NCBI RefSeq assembly: GCF_046244365.1
Contig: NZ_CP176395.1
Location: forward strand, 1,612,001 to 1,676,000
Direction of reading: 5' to 3'
DNA from: Paenibacillus_V sp046244365
Lineage (GTDB): Bacteria; Bacillota; Bacilli; Paenibacillales; NBRC-103111
Length of the DNA stretch: 64,000 nt
Numbering within the stretch: the stretch's first letter is position 1; each line of letters opens with the position of its first letter. Positions 18,163 to 26,755 of the stretch are shown piece after piece. The notes below the pieces were generated by a model. It had not been told where the DNA came from and did not search any database. It was given only the letters and a program-made list of their open reading frames with translations. The position numbers were made by a program, and so were the translations under genes.

Positions 18163-19872
18163 TCATTTGTTCTTAAACCAGTCGTTGACTTCTTGCGTAA
18201 TTTCGTCGCCGCCCTGCTTCTTCCATTGTGTGACGAACGAATCGAACGTATCGAGCGAATCGCCCAAAATGATTTTCGTGAACGTCTCCAGCTCCAGCTT
18301 GTTGAGGTTCGCCTGTTTTTGCACCATTGCTTGCGTCGGCGTGCCGAAGAATTGGTCGGCCAGGAATTGATTGTTTTTGCCATAGCCGGTAATAATGCTT
18401 CCGGAGCCGCCCAAATCGCTGCGGGAAGCCCAGCCCCATAAGCTCATATCGCCCTTTTTAAACTTCTGGATGCTGTCGTATTCCTCGCGCTCTTCCGGAG
18501 TAAGCTTGGCCAGTTGATCGGCGGTCGCGGCAGCTCCGCTCTTCAACAGCGATTCCAGATGCACGGAAATTTCCGCATTTTTGAACGATTTGAACATTTT
18601 GACCGGTGCGTTCATCCAGTACGAAATTTTCGTGTCTTTGTCATAGTTATACTTCTTGAACAGGTCGTCGGACGAATTCAGGTAGAACAGCTTGATCCAT
18701 TCCTCCGCCATCTTCAATACCGCTTCCGGATTTTTCGTGCCTTTCTTCACGACCCAGTATCCGTAATTGATATTCAGCGGATGCTGGAGCAGCGCAGGCT
18801 TCGCATCAATGGATGGAACCGGATATGGAATCCATTTGGCGTCCTTCGACAAGTTATTGGCAAGTGGCGAAATCCCGTTGTTCATCGTGCCGTAGAACAT
18901 GCCGATCTGGCTGGCGCCGATGTTTTCGTTCACTTTCCCCATATTTTTGACGCCGAATTCTTTGTCGATCAAGTTCGCTTTGTACATCTCCTGCAGCTTG
19001 GCAAGCGCAGTTTTCATTTCCGGCTGGATGCTGCTGTACGCCAACTGGCCGCCCGCATCTTTGATCCACATGCTTTTGTAGGCGTGGAAACCGTTCATTA
19101 GCCCAACCGTTTGCCCCAAATCTTTATCGAGCGCATAGCCGAACGTATCGTTCTTGCCGTTACCGTCCGGGTCTTTGGTAGCGAATGCTTCCGCGATAGC
19201 GAACACATCCTGCAGCGTTTTCGGCGCGGGCAGGTTGAGCTTCTTCATCCAGTCCTCGCGCACCCACAGAACCGGCACCGATTCTTTCGATACGCCCGTA
19301 AATGGAAGTCCCATCAGCTTTCCTTTGATCGTCGCCGATTCTACGACTTCTTTGCCAGCTTCTTCGACCAGCTTCTTGACGTTTTCCGGTGCGTTATTTT
19401 TGTACACATTGGTCAAATCTTCGATTAGGCCGGCTTTCTCAAGCTGCACGAGCTGGGTTGGCGTCGCCAGGAAAAAGTCAGGAATGTCGCGCGAAGCGAT
19501 CATCAAATTCGTTTTTTGCTCCAGCTCCGCAAGCGGCACTTCCCATAACGTTTTGACCGTGACGCCCAATTGATCCTTCAAATAACGCGACCACGCATTG
19601 TTGTTCAAATCGTCGCCGCTCGCGTATTTGGCGGAAGCGTTGTACGTGAAATTGACTGTCGTCAGCTCGATCGGCGGATCGTACTTGCCTCCTTTTCCTG
19701 CTTCTTCGGATGCTTTCGGTTGAACGCTTTGCCCTGCCGACGGGCGGGTCGTCGGTTTCGACGTCTCCCCAGTTGTTCCCCCTTTGTCCGTACTGCAGCC
19801 GGAAATGACAGCCGTCAAGGCTAATGAAGCTATCATTGCCGCTTTGCTGATTGTACTGATGCATTGTTTCAT
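18163..19872 (-). CDS. Extracellular solute-binding lipoprotein of a sugar ABC importer
   Basis: The 569-aa protein has a lipoprotein signal with lipobox AVISGC near residue 26, then a Thr/Ser/Pro-rich linker and a large binding-protein fold (ELTTVNFTYNASAKY; PDFFLATPTQLVQLEKAGLI). It is the first gene of the minus-strand importer operon, so its promoter lies in 19873-20115 opposite the AraC sensor. Length and domain order match the LipO/YtcQ-like lipoproteins of Paenibacillaceae, which usually bind oligosaccharides. Confidence 0.93.
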   Translation of the reverse strand: MKQCISTISKAAMIASLALTAVISGCSTDKGGTTGETSKPTTRPSAGQSVQPKASEEAGKGGKYDPPIELTTVNFTYNASAKYASGDDLNNNAWSRYLKDQLGVTVKTLWEVPLAELEQKTNLMIASRDIPDFFLATPTQLVQLEKAGLIEDLTNVYKNNAPENVKKLVEEAGKEVVESATIKGKLMGLPFTGVSKESVPVLWVREDWMKKLNLPAPKTLQDVFAIAEAFATKDPDGNGKNDTFGYALDKDLGQTVGLMNGFHAYKSMWIKDAGGQLAYSSIQPEMKTALAKLQEMYKANLIDKEFGVKNMGKVNENIGASQIGMFYGTMNNGISPLANNLSKDAKWIPYPVPSIDAKPALLQHPLNINYGYWVVKKGTKNPEAVLKMAEEWIKLFYLNSSDDLFKKYNYDKDTKISYWMNAPVKMFKSFKNAEISVHLESLLKSGAAATADQLAKLTPEEREEYDSIQKFKKGDMSLWGWASRSDLGGSGSIITGYGKNNQFLADQFFGTPTQAMVQKQANLNKLELETFTKIILGDSLDTFDSFVTQWKKQGGDEITQEVNDWFKNK

Positions 19873-20115
19873 GCCCCTGCACGCTCCTCTTTATAGTTGA
19901 CCGCTGGCAGCCGCTTGCGTCCGGCACCGCGATACGCTTACAATAACCGATCATCCGCCGCAGCGAAATTCACACTTTCTCACTTCTTGCCCACCGCTTG
20001 TGAATGGCTATAATCGAATATTTTCGGATTAATTGCATATTGCCCGCTTGCTGACGGCTTTCGCGCCCTGTGCTACAATGACACTACAGTTTTGGGCGCG
20101 TATGCCGCATTCGTT
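19873..20115. promoter_or_regulatory. Divergent promoter region, importer operon and AraC sensor
   Basis: The region carries the promoters of the minus-strand importer operon and the plus-strand AraC sensor. A TACAAT (20074-20079) upstream of the sensor gene could be its -10. No convincing -35 is seen at the right distance, which would fit activator-dependent expression. No repeated operator was recognised. Confidence 0.4.
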
Positions 20116-22371
20116 ATGAAGGAGATGGCTTGTCTGAAATCACTTCCTATGCCGCTGCACAAAAATTCCTTGTTCACCAAGCTGTTGACCGGCTTTATTA
20201 CGATTATCGTCCTGCTCGTTTCATTCAATTTCTATTCGTTCTCTTTTTTCAGCCGCAACGTTCAGCACGAAATCATCGGCAACAACGAGCAAAACCTCGC
20301 CAACACGGTAGAACGTTACGAAAATCATATCCGGATTATTCAAGGCGTCGTGACCCGGCTGTTTTTCACCGACAGCGTCATTCTGCTGAACGAGCTTGGC
20401 AACGGCAGCAAATTCGATCCGGTCAACCAAATTATCGCCGAAATCAAAAACATCATGAACAACGATCTGCTCTTTCTCGATAATATCATCCTGCAATTTC
20501 GCAAGAACGAGTTTGTGATAGACAAGAACGGCACCGGCACCGCCGGCATCTATTACGTCAAAAACAATGCCAGCAAAGATTATAGCGTCGATTACTGGAA
20601 GGAACAACTGGAATTGAAATTCCCGATGAAAATCGGCAAAACTTCCGAGTTTTTCGACAAGTTCAACGGCCGCAGCAACGGTCTGCTCTTGCCGATTATT
20701 TTCAAGAACGAGCTTTACGAGCAGTTGTTTATTGCCGTTATGCTCGATCCGGCCAAGATGCACCAGGCTTTCCGCAACTCCAATCAAAGCCGGTTTTACC
20801 TGCTTAACGACGCCGGGACGACGCTGTACGCTTCCGCTGCGGACCATTTGACCCCGCTCCCGCCGCTGCCGGCGGATAAATCGTACGTTCAGCAAGACGA
20901 TCATTATTATTTCTATAAAAAAGGAAGCTTAACGGGGCTTACTTATTTGGCCGTCATTCCGAACGGCAACATCGCGCAGCAAGTATCACGGATCAATTAT
21001 ATCCTGATCGCCTTGCTTGTTCTGGCCGTCGCGCTCAGCGTCGTCATTTCGGTTATTCTCAGCATCAAATTCAACAGCCCGATCCAGAAAATGATGCACG
21101 CCCTTCAGCGCATCCATCCGGTCGGTCCGTTAAGCAGCAATATTCGCGAATACAATTACCTGTACGACAATATTAAACGGATCATCCACGTCAACCGGGA
21201 AATCCATACCGACCTCGACCAGAAGAACTACCAACTGAAGCATTTGCGGTATTTGTACAAGCTGAAAAATATTTACCATACGCTCGACTCCGGCGAAGAG
21301 ATGCAAAAATCGTTTTATTTGATCGTCTTTCATCTGACCATGACGCCGCGATTTTATCAGCTTGTCGCCTTCGAGCAGGACCGTGCCACCTATTTCGTCA
21401 AAGAATTTGTCAGCATCGCACTGGACGAAAAATACGCGGATACCGTCACGATGCAGGTCGAGCAGGATCAAATCCTCTCGCTCGTCTTTGACGAGGACGG
21501 CGATGCCGAGCGTATGGTCGAGACGCTGCGCGAGCTGAAGCGGGTATTCGATCAGGACAAGGAATATTGCTACTTGACGATCGCCATGCGTCCGACATTA
21601 TGCACGCTTGCGGAGTTTTCGCAGGCGTATGAGGAAACATCGGCGATGGTCGACAAGCGGAGGCCGAAGCGCGAGACGCAAATTATCGCCGAGCCGCTTG
21701 TCGAGCCTGCGGATGCGGGCTTTACCCCGGCCGAGGAGCAGGAGTTTCTCGTGCAGCTGCAAGCGGGCAATCGCGCGAATGTGCTCGACACCGTCTCCCG
21801 CATCATGAAGCGGATGGACCGCCGGGAAGCGTCGGCCGGCCAATATGTCAACTTCGCGAAGGAGATCGTCGCCAAGACGGTGAAAGCGCTGATCGCCATG
21901 AACCTGGACATCAGCGAAATGCTTGAGCGCCATGTTCCATATCAGCGAATCAAGGAATGTTTTACGCCGGAGGAGTTTGCGGATTTTTGCGAGTGGTTTC
22001 TGACGGAAGCGTTGCGGATGATCCAGGACAAGAAGGAAGGCAGCGATCCGGCGATCCGGTTTGTGACGGACTACATGGAAAACCATTGCGGCGAAGACAT
22101 TTCGCTGGAGATGACGGCCGATAAAATCAACATGTCCGCGAACTATTTCTCGAAATATTTCAAGGAGAAAACCGGGATGAACTTCTCCGACTATTTGACC
22201 GAACTGCGCATCCGCAAAGCCAAAGTTTTGCTGGTGGAGTCCGACCATAAAATTCAGCATATCGCCGAACAAGTCGGCTACGTCAATGTCAATTCCTTCA
22301 TTCGGATGTTCAAGAAGGTGACGGGAACGACGCCCGGAGAGTATAAGCGGCATCATCAGATGGGAAGATAG
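20116..22371 (+). CDS. Membrane-bound AraC-family sensor/regulator
   Basis: An N-terminal membrane helix (LLTGFITIIVLLVSFNFYSF), an extracellular sensing region of about 250 residues and a second helix (ILIALLVLAVALSVVISVIL) precede a cytoplasmic part that ends in an AraC helix-turn-helix (LEMTADKINMSANYFSKYFK ... IQHIAEQVGYVNVNSFIRMF). Such proteins sense carbohydrate or wall-derived signals outside the cell and activate the adjacent importer, here the divergent operon 19872-16221. The start is uncertain: ATG 20116 is given, but AAGGAG at 20119-20124 would best serve CTG 20134, and ATG 20149 is also possible. About 750 aa. Confidence 0.9.
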   Translation: MKEMACLKSLPMPLHKNSLFTKLLTGFITIIVLLVSFNFYSFSFFSRNVQHEIIGNNEQNLANTVERYENHIRIIQGVVTRLFFTDSVILLNELGNGSKFDPVNQIIAEIKNIMNNDLLFLDNIILQFRKNEFVIDKNGTGTAGIYYVKNNASKDYSVDYWKEQLELKFPMKIGKTSEFFDKFNGRSNGLLLPIIFKNELYEQLFIAVMLDPAKMHQAFRNSNQSRFYLLNDAGTTLYASAADHLTPLPPLPADKSYVQQDDHYYFYKKGSLTGLTYLAVIPNGNIAQQVSRINYILIALLVLAVALSVVISVILSIKFNSPIQKMMHALQRIHPVGPLSSNIREYNYLYDNIKRIIHVNREIHTDLDQKNYQLKHLRYLYKLKNIYHTLDSGEEMQKSFYLIVFHLTMTPRFYQLVAFEQDRATYFVKEFVSIALDEKYADTVTMQVEQDQILSLVFDEDGDAERMVETLRELKRVFDQDKEYCYLTIAMRPTLCTLAEFSQAYEETSAMVDKRRPKRETQIIAEPLVEPADAGFTPAEEQEFLVQLQAGNRANVLDTVSRIMKRMDRREASAGQYVNFAKEIVAKTVKALIAMNLDISEMLERHVPYQRIKECFTPEEFADFCEWFLTEALRMIQDKKEGSDPAIRFVTDYMENHCGEDISLEMTADKINMSANYFSKYFKEKTGMNFSDYLTELRIRKAKVLLVESDHKIQHIAEQVGYVNVNSFIRMFKKVTGTTPGEYKRHHQMGR

Positions 22372-22398
22372 CGTTAATCTGAATTCGACAGCAAAATC

Positions 22399-22433
22399 AA
22401 AAGCTGACGTCCTGTCTTGGGACGTCAGCTTTT
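22399..22433 (+). terminator. Terminator after the AraC sensor
   Basis: AAAAGCTGACGTCC pairs perfectly with GGACGTCAGCTTTT around a 7-base loop, about 25 bp after the stop codon. Confidence 0.85.
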
Positions 22434-22536
22434 CGTTTACCGTGGTAAACGACTTCCTGACGAAGTGGCTTTAAGCCTCAATTGCGATTGTTTAATGGAA
22501 AGACGGTACAGCCCGCAGTCGTACCGTCTTTTCTTT
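22434..22536 (+). ncRNA. Run of small hairpins ending in a terminator (candidate small RNA)
   Basis: Directly after the sensor terminator come CGTTTAC-CGTG-GTAAACG, ACTTC-CTGAC-GAAGT, GGC-TTTAA-GCC and CAAT-TGCG-ATTG, each closing on itself. A second strong terminator follows at 22499-22531 (AAAGACGGTAC / GTACCGTCTTT, then a T-rich tract). There is no open frame. It could be a processed 3' end or an independent structured RNA; no promoter was identified. Confidence 0.35.
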
Positions 22537-22652
22537 GTCACCTATTGTTCAAACAATAAGCCTTTTGCTACAATAAATATTATATATAATATAAAATTTA
22601 TTACCTAAACGGGCCTGTATTGTTATCGATATTAAACATACGCGGAGGTAAC

Positions 22653-23041
22653 TATGTTGTATCCCGGCTATGCAGAAAACAAAGATGTCGAACCGCTGAG
22701 TCTCCCCCATTTTCCAACCGTTCAGCAAACGGTGGTATGGCGCAATTGGGAGCGGCATATTCTTCCCTACAATCAGCTGCTGGACTTGAGACGAAGGCTT
22801 ACATGAATATGGCATTCAATTACCGACAATGGTGAATACCACATCTTCGTCGGCGCCCGCCGCGAGGAACTCAACGTTGTCGGGATTATCGGGTATCAGT
22901 ACGGCCTATATCTGCAGCGCTTCCTCGGTAGAGAACAAGATCATGAGGAAGCCGTCGCGTTTGCCAAATATGTTACTGCACAGTCGCCCAAATATCCAAA
23001 AGACCTGCTGAACACGGTACACGAAGCCACCAAACCACGTT
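22653..23041 (+). pseudogene. Broken gene of unknown family
   Basis: An ATG with a good ribosome site (GGAGGTAACT) opens MLYPGYAENKDVEPLSLPHF and runs 50 codons to a TGA at 22803. The same frame then continues for about 78 codons as coherent protein (EYHIFVGARREELN ... AFAKYVTAQSPKYPKDLL) to TAA at 23041. The start resembles the N-terminal region of some large Paenibacillaceae glycosidase-like proteins of unknown function, apparently shortened by internal deletion. The two halves may come from different genes. Confidence 0.5.
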
Positions 23042-23135
23042 AAACGTTCCACTTCTCACTTTTATTGGTTAACTCCTCTTATCCTTGTGCAATTCGGGCG
23101 CTATTGATCCTCTGCTAGTTGGGCCATTTCCCATC

Positions 23136-23220
23136 AGTAATACGGAATCCCTTTCCTTAAGCAATCACGGCGCGATTCGCGTGCAGAGCAAGCCGGGCGA
23201 AGGAGCCGCTTTAGCGTGAC
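23136..23220 (+). pseudogene. Possible C-terminal scrap of a sensor histidine kinase
   Basis: The frame reads HGAIRVQSKPGEGAA, which matches the G2-box end of histidine kinases (HGG.I.V.S..G.GT.F.V.LP), then runs into a stop; the continuation FSVTL lies in the next frame. Sequence from 23270 to 23407 also looks protein-like (LHDGDPPALPYYPAEYN) but is not recognisable. Confidence 0.35.
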
Positions 23221-23423
23221 GCTGTCTTCGACTGAGGACAGGGCTTGATCTTAAGCCCTCCCAGGCGACGATGAGCGGATGCAACGTTACATTACGCGCA
23301 GCTATCGGTGCGCACTGTGACGCTGCATGACGGCGATCCGCCGGCATTGCCATATTATCCGGCGGAATATAATCGCTGCGTCAACAATTTTGTACAGGTG
23401 CCGACTAGAGCGTGTCTTCAAAC

Positions 23424-23545
23424 CTAATTTAACCATAACAAAATAGAGGCCAGCGATAAAAAGGCCGCAAAAGTACAGGTGAGCTTATCGTAACGAGTAG
23501 CTAGTCTACGATAGTGTACCAGATCTACTAAAGCCTTGTCCGGCG
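23424..23545 (-). mobile_element. IS5-family transposase, C-terminal fragment
   Basis: On the minus strand the frame reads ALVDLVHYRRLATRYDKL followed by FAAFLSLASILLWLN and a stop. This is the conserved end of many IS5-family DDE transposases (R-ATR-DKL...F-...-ASI-). Only about 40 codons remain. The sequence GAGCGTGTCTTCAAACC at 23408 may be the element's terminal repeat. The other end abuts the promoter region of the oxidoreductase operon. Confidence 0.7.
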
Positions 23546-23548
23546 CGG

Positions 23549-23617
23549 AGAAAATATTGCGCAACCGGGCAAATTATGTTTGTGGCCTCCGCTTCGGACG
23601 CTCCCTTATGATAGGCA
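23549..23617 (+). promoter_or_regulatory. Conserved promoter element, copy A
   Basis: This ~70-bp stretch closely matches 25692-25760. Shared blocks are GAAAATATTGCG, GCAAATTATGTT, CTCCGCTT and a TATGAT -10 (23607-23612) about 65 bp before the start codon. No -35 consensus lies 17 bp upstream of TATGAT. ATTGC...GCAAAT form an imperfect dyad. Together this suggests an activator-dependent promoter controlled by the AraC sensor of the same locus. Confidence 0.6.
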
Positions 23618-23676
23618 GTAGCTGTCCGGCTTCATGGAGAAGCAGGCAGCCATCAAACATAAGGAGAGTGGGGAGT

Positions 23677-24735
23677 TTGAAGCTGGTTCGAGTCGGCGTG
23701 ATCGGTACGGGTTCCATTTCGGCCTGTCATCTGAGCGCTTACCGGAAAAACAGCCGCACAATCATTGCGGCGGTTTGCGATTTGAACGAAGAGCGCGCCC
23801 GGAAAGCCGCAGATCAATACGACGTGGAGCAGGTGTATACCGACTACCGCGAGCTGCTGGCCAATCCCGAGATCGATGCCGTCAGTATCTGTACCTGGAA
23901 CGACACGCATGCGGAAATCGCGATCGCCGCGCTGCAAGCCGGCAAGCATGTGCTTGTGGAAAAGCCGATGTGCCGGACGGTAGAGGAGGCGCTGCGCATG
24001 GAAGAAGCGGTGCGCAAGTCCGGCAAGCTGCTGCAGATTGGGTACGTGCGGCGGTTCGATCCGAATGCGCGCATGCTTGAGGAATTTGCCAGGAAGGGCG
24101 AATTCGGCGATCTCTATTACGCCAAAGCGACCAGCGTCCGCCGTCTGGGCAATCCCGGCGGATGGTTCGCGGACGTCGAGCGGTCCGGTGGCGGTCCGCT
24201 GATCGATATCGGCGTTCACATTATTGATTTGAGTTGGTATTTGATGGGCAAGCCCAAAGCGGTATCCGTCAGTGCCAATACATACCGGAAGCTGGGCAAT
24301 CGCGCGCATATCCGTAATCTTTCATTCTATAAGGCTGCGGACTACGAGGCTTCGCAGAACACGGTGGAAGATATGGCGAATGCGCTCATCCGCTTCGAGA
24401 ACGGCGCATCGCTCATGGTCGACGTCAGCTTCTCGCTCCATGCCAAGCAGGACGAGACCGTCTTGAAGCTGTACGGAGACAAGGGGGGATTCGAGGTCGA
24501 GCCTAGCGTCGTGATCGTCACCGAGAAGCATGACACGATTTTGAACGTGTTCCCGCAAACGGATCACCCTGGTTTCCAGGGCGAAGCGGCGTTCCAGGGG
24601 GAGATCGACCACTTCGTTTCCTGCTTTATCACGGGCGAGCAGCCGCTCAGTCCGGCGTCGGACGGTGTGGAAATGATGAAAATACTATGCGGCATTTACG
24701 AATCCGCAGCAAAAGGCGAGGAGGTTCGGCTATGA
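23677..24735 (+). CDS. Gfo/Idh/MocA-family oxidoreductase
   Basis: The 352-aa protein starts at TTG 23677, after AAGGAGAG with 8-base spacing, directly at the Rossmann beta-strand. It has the NAD(P) fingerprint VGVIGTGSISACHL, the family lysine in HVLVEKPM, and the catalytic-site region GGPLIDIGVHIIDLSWYLMG. It oxidises or reduces a sugar or inositol-like compound in the cytoplasm; the substrate is not predictable. Its stop codon overlaps the start of the downstream isomerase (ATGA), so the pair is translationally coupled, and the promoter copy A lies upstream. Confidence 0.92.
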   Translation: MKLVRVGVIGTGSISACHLSAYRKNSRTIIAAVCDLNEERARKAADQYDVEQVYTDYRELLANPEIDAVSICTWNDTHAEIAIAALQAGKHVLVEKPMCRTVEEALRMEEAVRKSGKLLQIGYVRRFDPNARMLEEFARKGEFGDLYYAKATSVRRLGNPGGWFADVERSGGGPLIDIGVHIIDLSWYLMGKPKAVSVSANTYRKLGNRAHIRNLSFYKAADYEASQNTVEDMANALIRFENGASLMVDVSFSLHAKQDETVLKLYGDKGGFEVEPSVVIVTEKHDTILNVFPQTDHPGFQGEAAFQGEIDHFVSCFITGEQPLSPASDGVEMMKILCGIYESAAKGEEVRL

Positions 24736-25589
24736 AGCTCGGGGTAAGCACCTATTGTTTCGCGCAGAACATGCAGACCGGCGCGATGAGCATTCTCGAT
24801 GCGATCGACTGCATCGCCGACATCGGCGGCGAGCATGTCGAAATTGTGTCTGGCGTCATCGAGCTAGCGAAGACGCCGGAGTTGATTGCCGCGATCAAGA
24901 AGCGGGCGTCCGGTCGCGGCCTCCCGCTGTCCAACTATGCGATCGGCGCACAGTTCGCCGGTCTGGACGATGAAGCGTTCGAGCGGGAAATCGCCCGCGT
25001 CAAGCGGGAGGTGGACATCGCCGCCGAGCTCGGCGTCAAACGGATGAGGCACGACGTCGCCTCCTCGGCGGATCTTTCGGACCGGCAGTTCGCCTCCGAT
25101 CTGCCGCGTCTTGTGAAAGCCTGCCGGGAAATCGCCGATTATGCGGCGCCGCTCGGCATTACGACGAGCGTGGAAAACCACGGCTACTATATACAGGCCA
25201 GCGCTCGTGTGCGCGAGCTCGTTCAGGAGGTCGGCCGGGACAATTTCCGGACGACGATCGACATCGGCAATTTCGTCTGCGTCGACGAAGAGCCGGTTCA
25301 AGGCGTGCGGAACAACATCGCTCTCGCATCAATGGTGCATGTCAAAGACTTTTACCGCAGGCCGGCTGACCTCGACCCCGGCGCAGGCTGGTTCCGCTCC
25401 GCGAATGGCACTTATTTACGCGGCGCAATCGTCGGCCACGGGGATCTCGATATTCGCGCCGCTCTGGCGAGCGTAAAGCATTCCGGGTATGACGGCGACT
25501 TGTCCATCGAATTTGAGGGGCTGGAGCCTTGCGTACAGGCGACGAAAATGGCGCTCGACAACGCACGGCGGTTTTGGGCGGAAGTTTGA
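24732..25589 (+). CDS. Sugar phosphate isomerase/epimerase (TIM barrel)
   Basis: The 285-aa protein begins at ATG 24732, overlapping the preceding stop codon, with GAGGAGG upstream. It is a xylose-isomerase-like TIM barrel with the metal-site strands SVENHGYYIQ, TIDIGNF, HVKDFYR and LSIEFEGLE. Together with the preceding Gfo/Idh oxidoreductase it probably makes a short epimerisation or oxidation route for the sugar brought in by the following importer. Confidence 0.92.
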   Translation: MKLGVSTYCFAQNMQTGAMSILDAIDCIADIGGEHVEIVSGVIELAKTPELIAAIKKRASGRGLPLSNYAIGAQFAGLDDEAFEREIARVKREVDIAAELGVKRMRHDVASSADLSDRQFASDLPRLVKACREIADYAAPLGITTSVENHGYYIQASARVRELVQEVGRDNFRTTIDIGNFVCVDEEPVQGVRNNIALASMVHVKDFYRRPADLDPGAGWFRSANGTYLRGAIVGHGDLDIRAALASVKHSGYDGDLSIEFEGLEPCVQATKMALDNARRFWAEV

Positions 25590-25691
25590 GCCACGCCCGC
25601 CCCTGTACCCGAGCCCGAGCCCGCACCCGCATGCGCCAAAGCGCCGCGAACGGCGCCAAATCAAGCGTAAAATCGCCGTAAATACCGGCTC

Positions 25692-25760
25692 GAAAATATT
25701 GCGAAGCCGAGCAAATTATGTTGCTTGCTCCGCTTTGCAAGGCTCCTATATGATTAGCAT
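25692..25760 (+). promoter_or_regulatory. Conserved promoter element, copy B
   Basis: Second copy of the element at 23549-23617, here in front of the importer genes. It has GAAAATATTGCG, GCAAATTATGTTG, CTCCGCTT and TATGAT (25749-25754), the last about 60 bp before the coding start. Order and spacing agree with copy A, which marks the two units as one regulon. Confidence 0.6.
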
Positions 25761-25811
25761 GCGGACCGGGCCCGGATAACCGCAATCGCCAAGTGAAAGG
25801 GGGAGATCGAC

Positions 25812-26744
25812 ATCGCAAGCAGTCAGCCGAATAAGCCTTCGCTTTTTCGTTTTCGCGAGAATGTACAGCTTTACTTGATCATGCTTCCTGTTTTGCTGCA
25901 CATCTTTATTTTTAGCTACATCCCGATGTACGGAGTTGTAATCGCTTTCCAGGATTATTACCCGGGAAAACCGTTTCTCGCGTTCGATGGAAGTGTCCAT
26001 TGGGTTGGCTTCAAGCATTTCGTCGATTTTTTCAACGGTCCGTATTTCATGAGACTGATGCGCAACACGTTTATCCTGAGCTTCTACTTTTTTGTCTTCG
26101 GCTTCTGGGTGCCGATCCTGTTTGCCCTGCTCATGAACGAGCTGAAGAACGGCGTGTTTAAAAAGTTTGTGCAAACGGCAAGTTATTTGCCCCATTTTAT
26201 ATCAAACGTCGTCGTGGCGGGTATGCTGCTGTCCTTCATCAATATGGACGGGGTCGTCAATGCGATCATCAAGATGTTCGGCGGCGCGCCGATTTCGTTC
26301 ACGACAGAGCCCGGCTATTTTCCGGCGATTTATACGATTACGAGCATATGGAAGTCGTTTGGCTGGAGCAGCATCCTGTATTTATCGGCGATGTCAGCGA
26401 TCGACCCGAGCTTGTACGAGGCCGCCAAAATGGACGGCGCCAACCGTTTCAAGCAGATGCTCCATGTAACGCTGCCGTCGATTCGGCCGACGATCTTTAT
26501 TCTGCTGATTTTTGCTGTCGGCAGCCTGCTTTCGGCGAATAGCGAATTTATATTGCTGATTTACAATCCCGCACTCTACGAGACCGCGGACGTCATCGGC
26601 ACGTACTTGTACCGTGGCGGCTTGCTCGACGGCAATTTCAGCCTCGGCACGGCGGTTGGCTTGCTGATCGCGGTAATCAATTTTACACTGCTGTATATCG
26701 CGAACACGCTAAGCCGCAAATACGCCGATTACGCACTGTGGTAA
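25812..26744 (+). CDS. Carbohydrate ABC transporter permease, LplB type
   Basis: Six membrane helices, an EAA loop (SLYEAAKMDGANRFKQMLHV) and the family end YADYALW identify the LplB-type subunit. There is no ATG, GTG or TTG at the expected start. The first ordinary candidate, TTG 25875, would cut into the first helix. The frame upstream codes the usual cytoplasmic tail (SSQPNKPSLFRFRENVQLYL) and reaches ATC 25812 six bases after AGGGGGAG, so initiation at ATC is proposed (310 aa). It is followed by the LplC-type permease 11 bp downstream. Confidence 0.88.
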   Translation: MASSQPNKPSLFRFRENVQLYLIMLPVLLHIFIFSYIPMYGVVIAFQDYYPGKPFLAFDGSVHWVGFKHFVDFFNGPYFMRLMRNTFILSFYFFVFGFWVPILFALLMNELKNGVFKKFVQTASYLPHFISNVVVAGMLLSFINMDGVVNAIIKMFGGAPISFTTEPGYFPAIYTITSIWKSFGWSSILYLSAMSAIDPSLYEAAKMDGANRFKQMLHVTLPSIRPTIFILLIFAVGSLLSANSEFILLIYNPALYETADVIGTYLYRGGLLDGNFSLGTAVGLLIAVINFTLLYIANTLSRKYADYALW

Positions 26745-26755
26745 GGAGGGAAACG

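Noticed and set aside
18514..19573. Plus-strand frames opposite the binding-protein gene
   Set aside because: Antisense shadows of the lipoprotein gene at 18163-19872.
20130..20483. 117-codon plus-strand frame with a TTG well placed behind AAGGAG
   Set aside because: It overlaps the AraC sensor in another frame, gives an Arg/Gln-rich translation without domain, and ends early; the ribosome site more likely serves the sensor gene.
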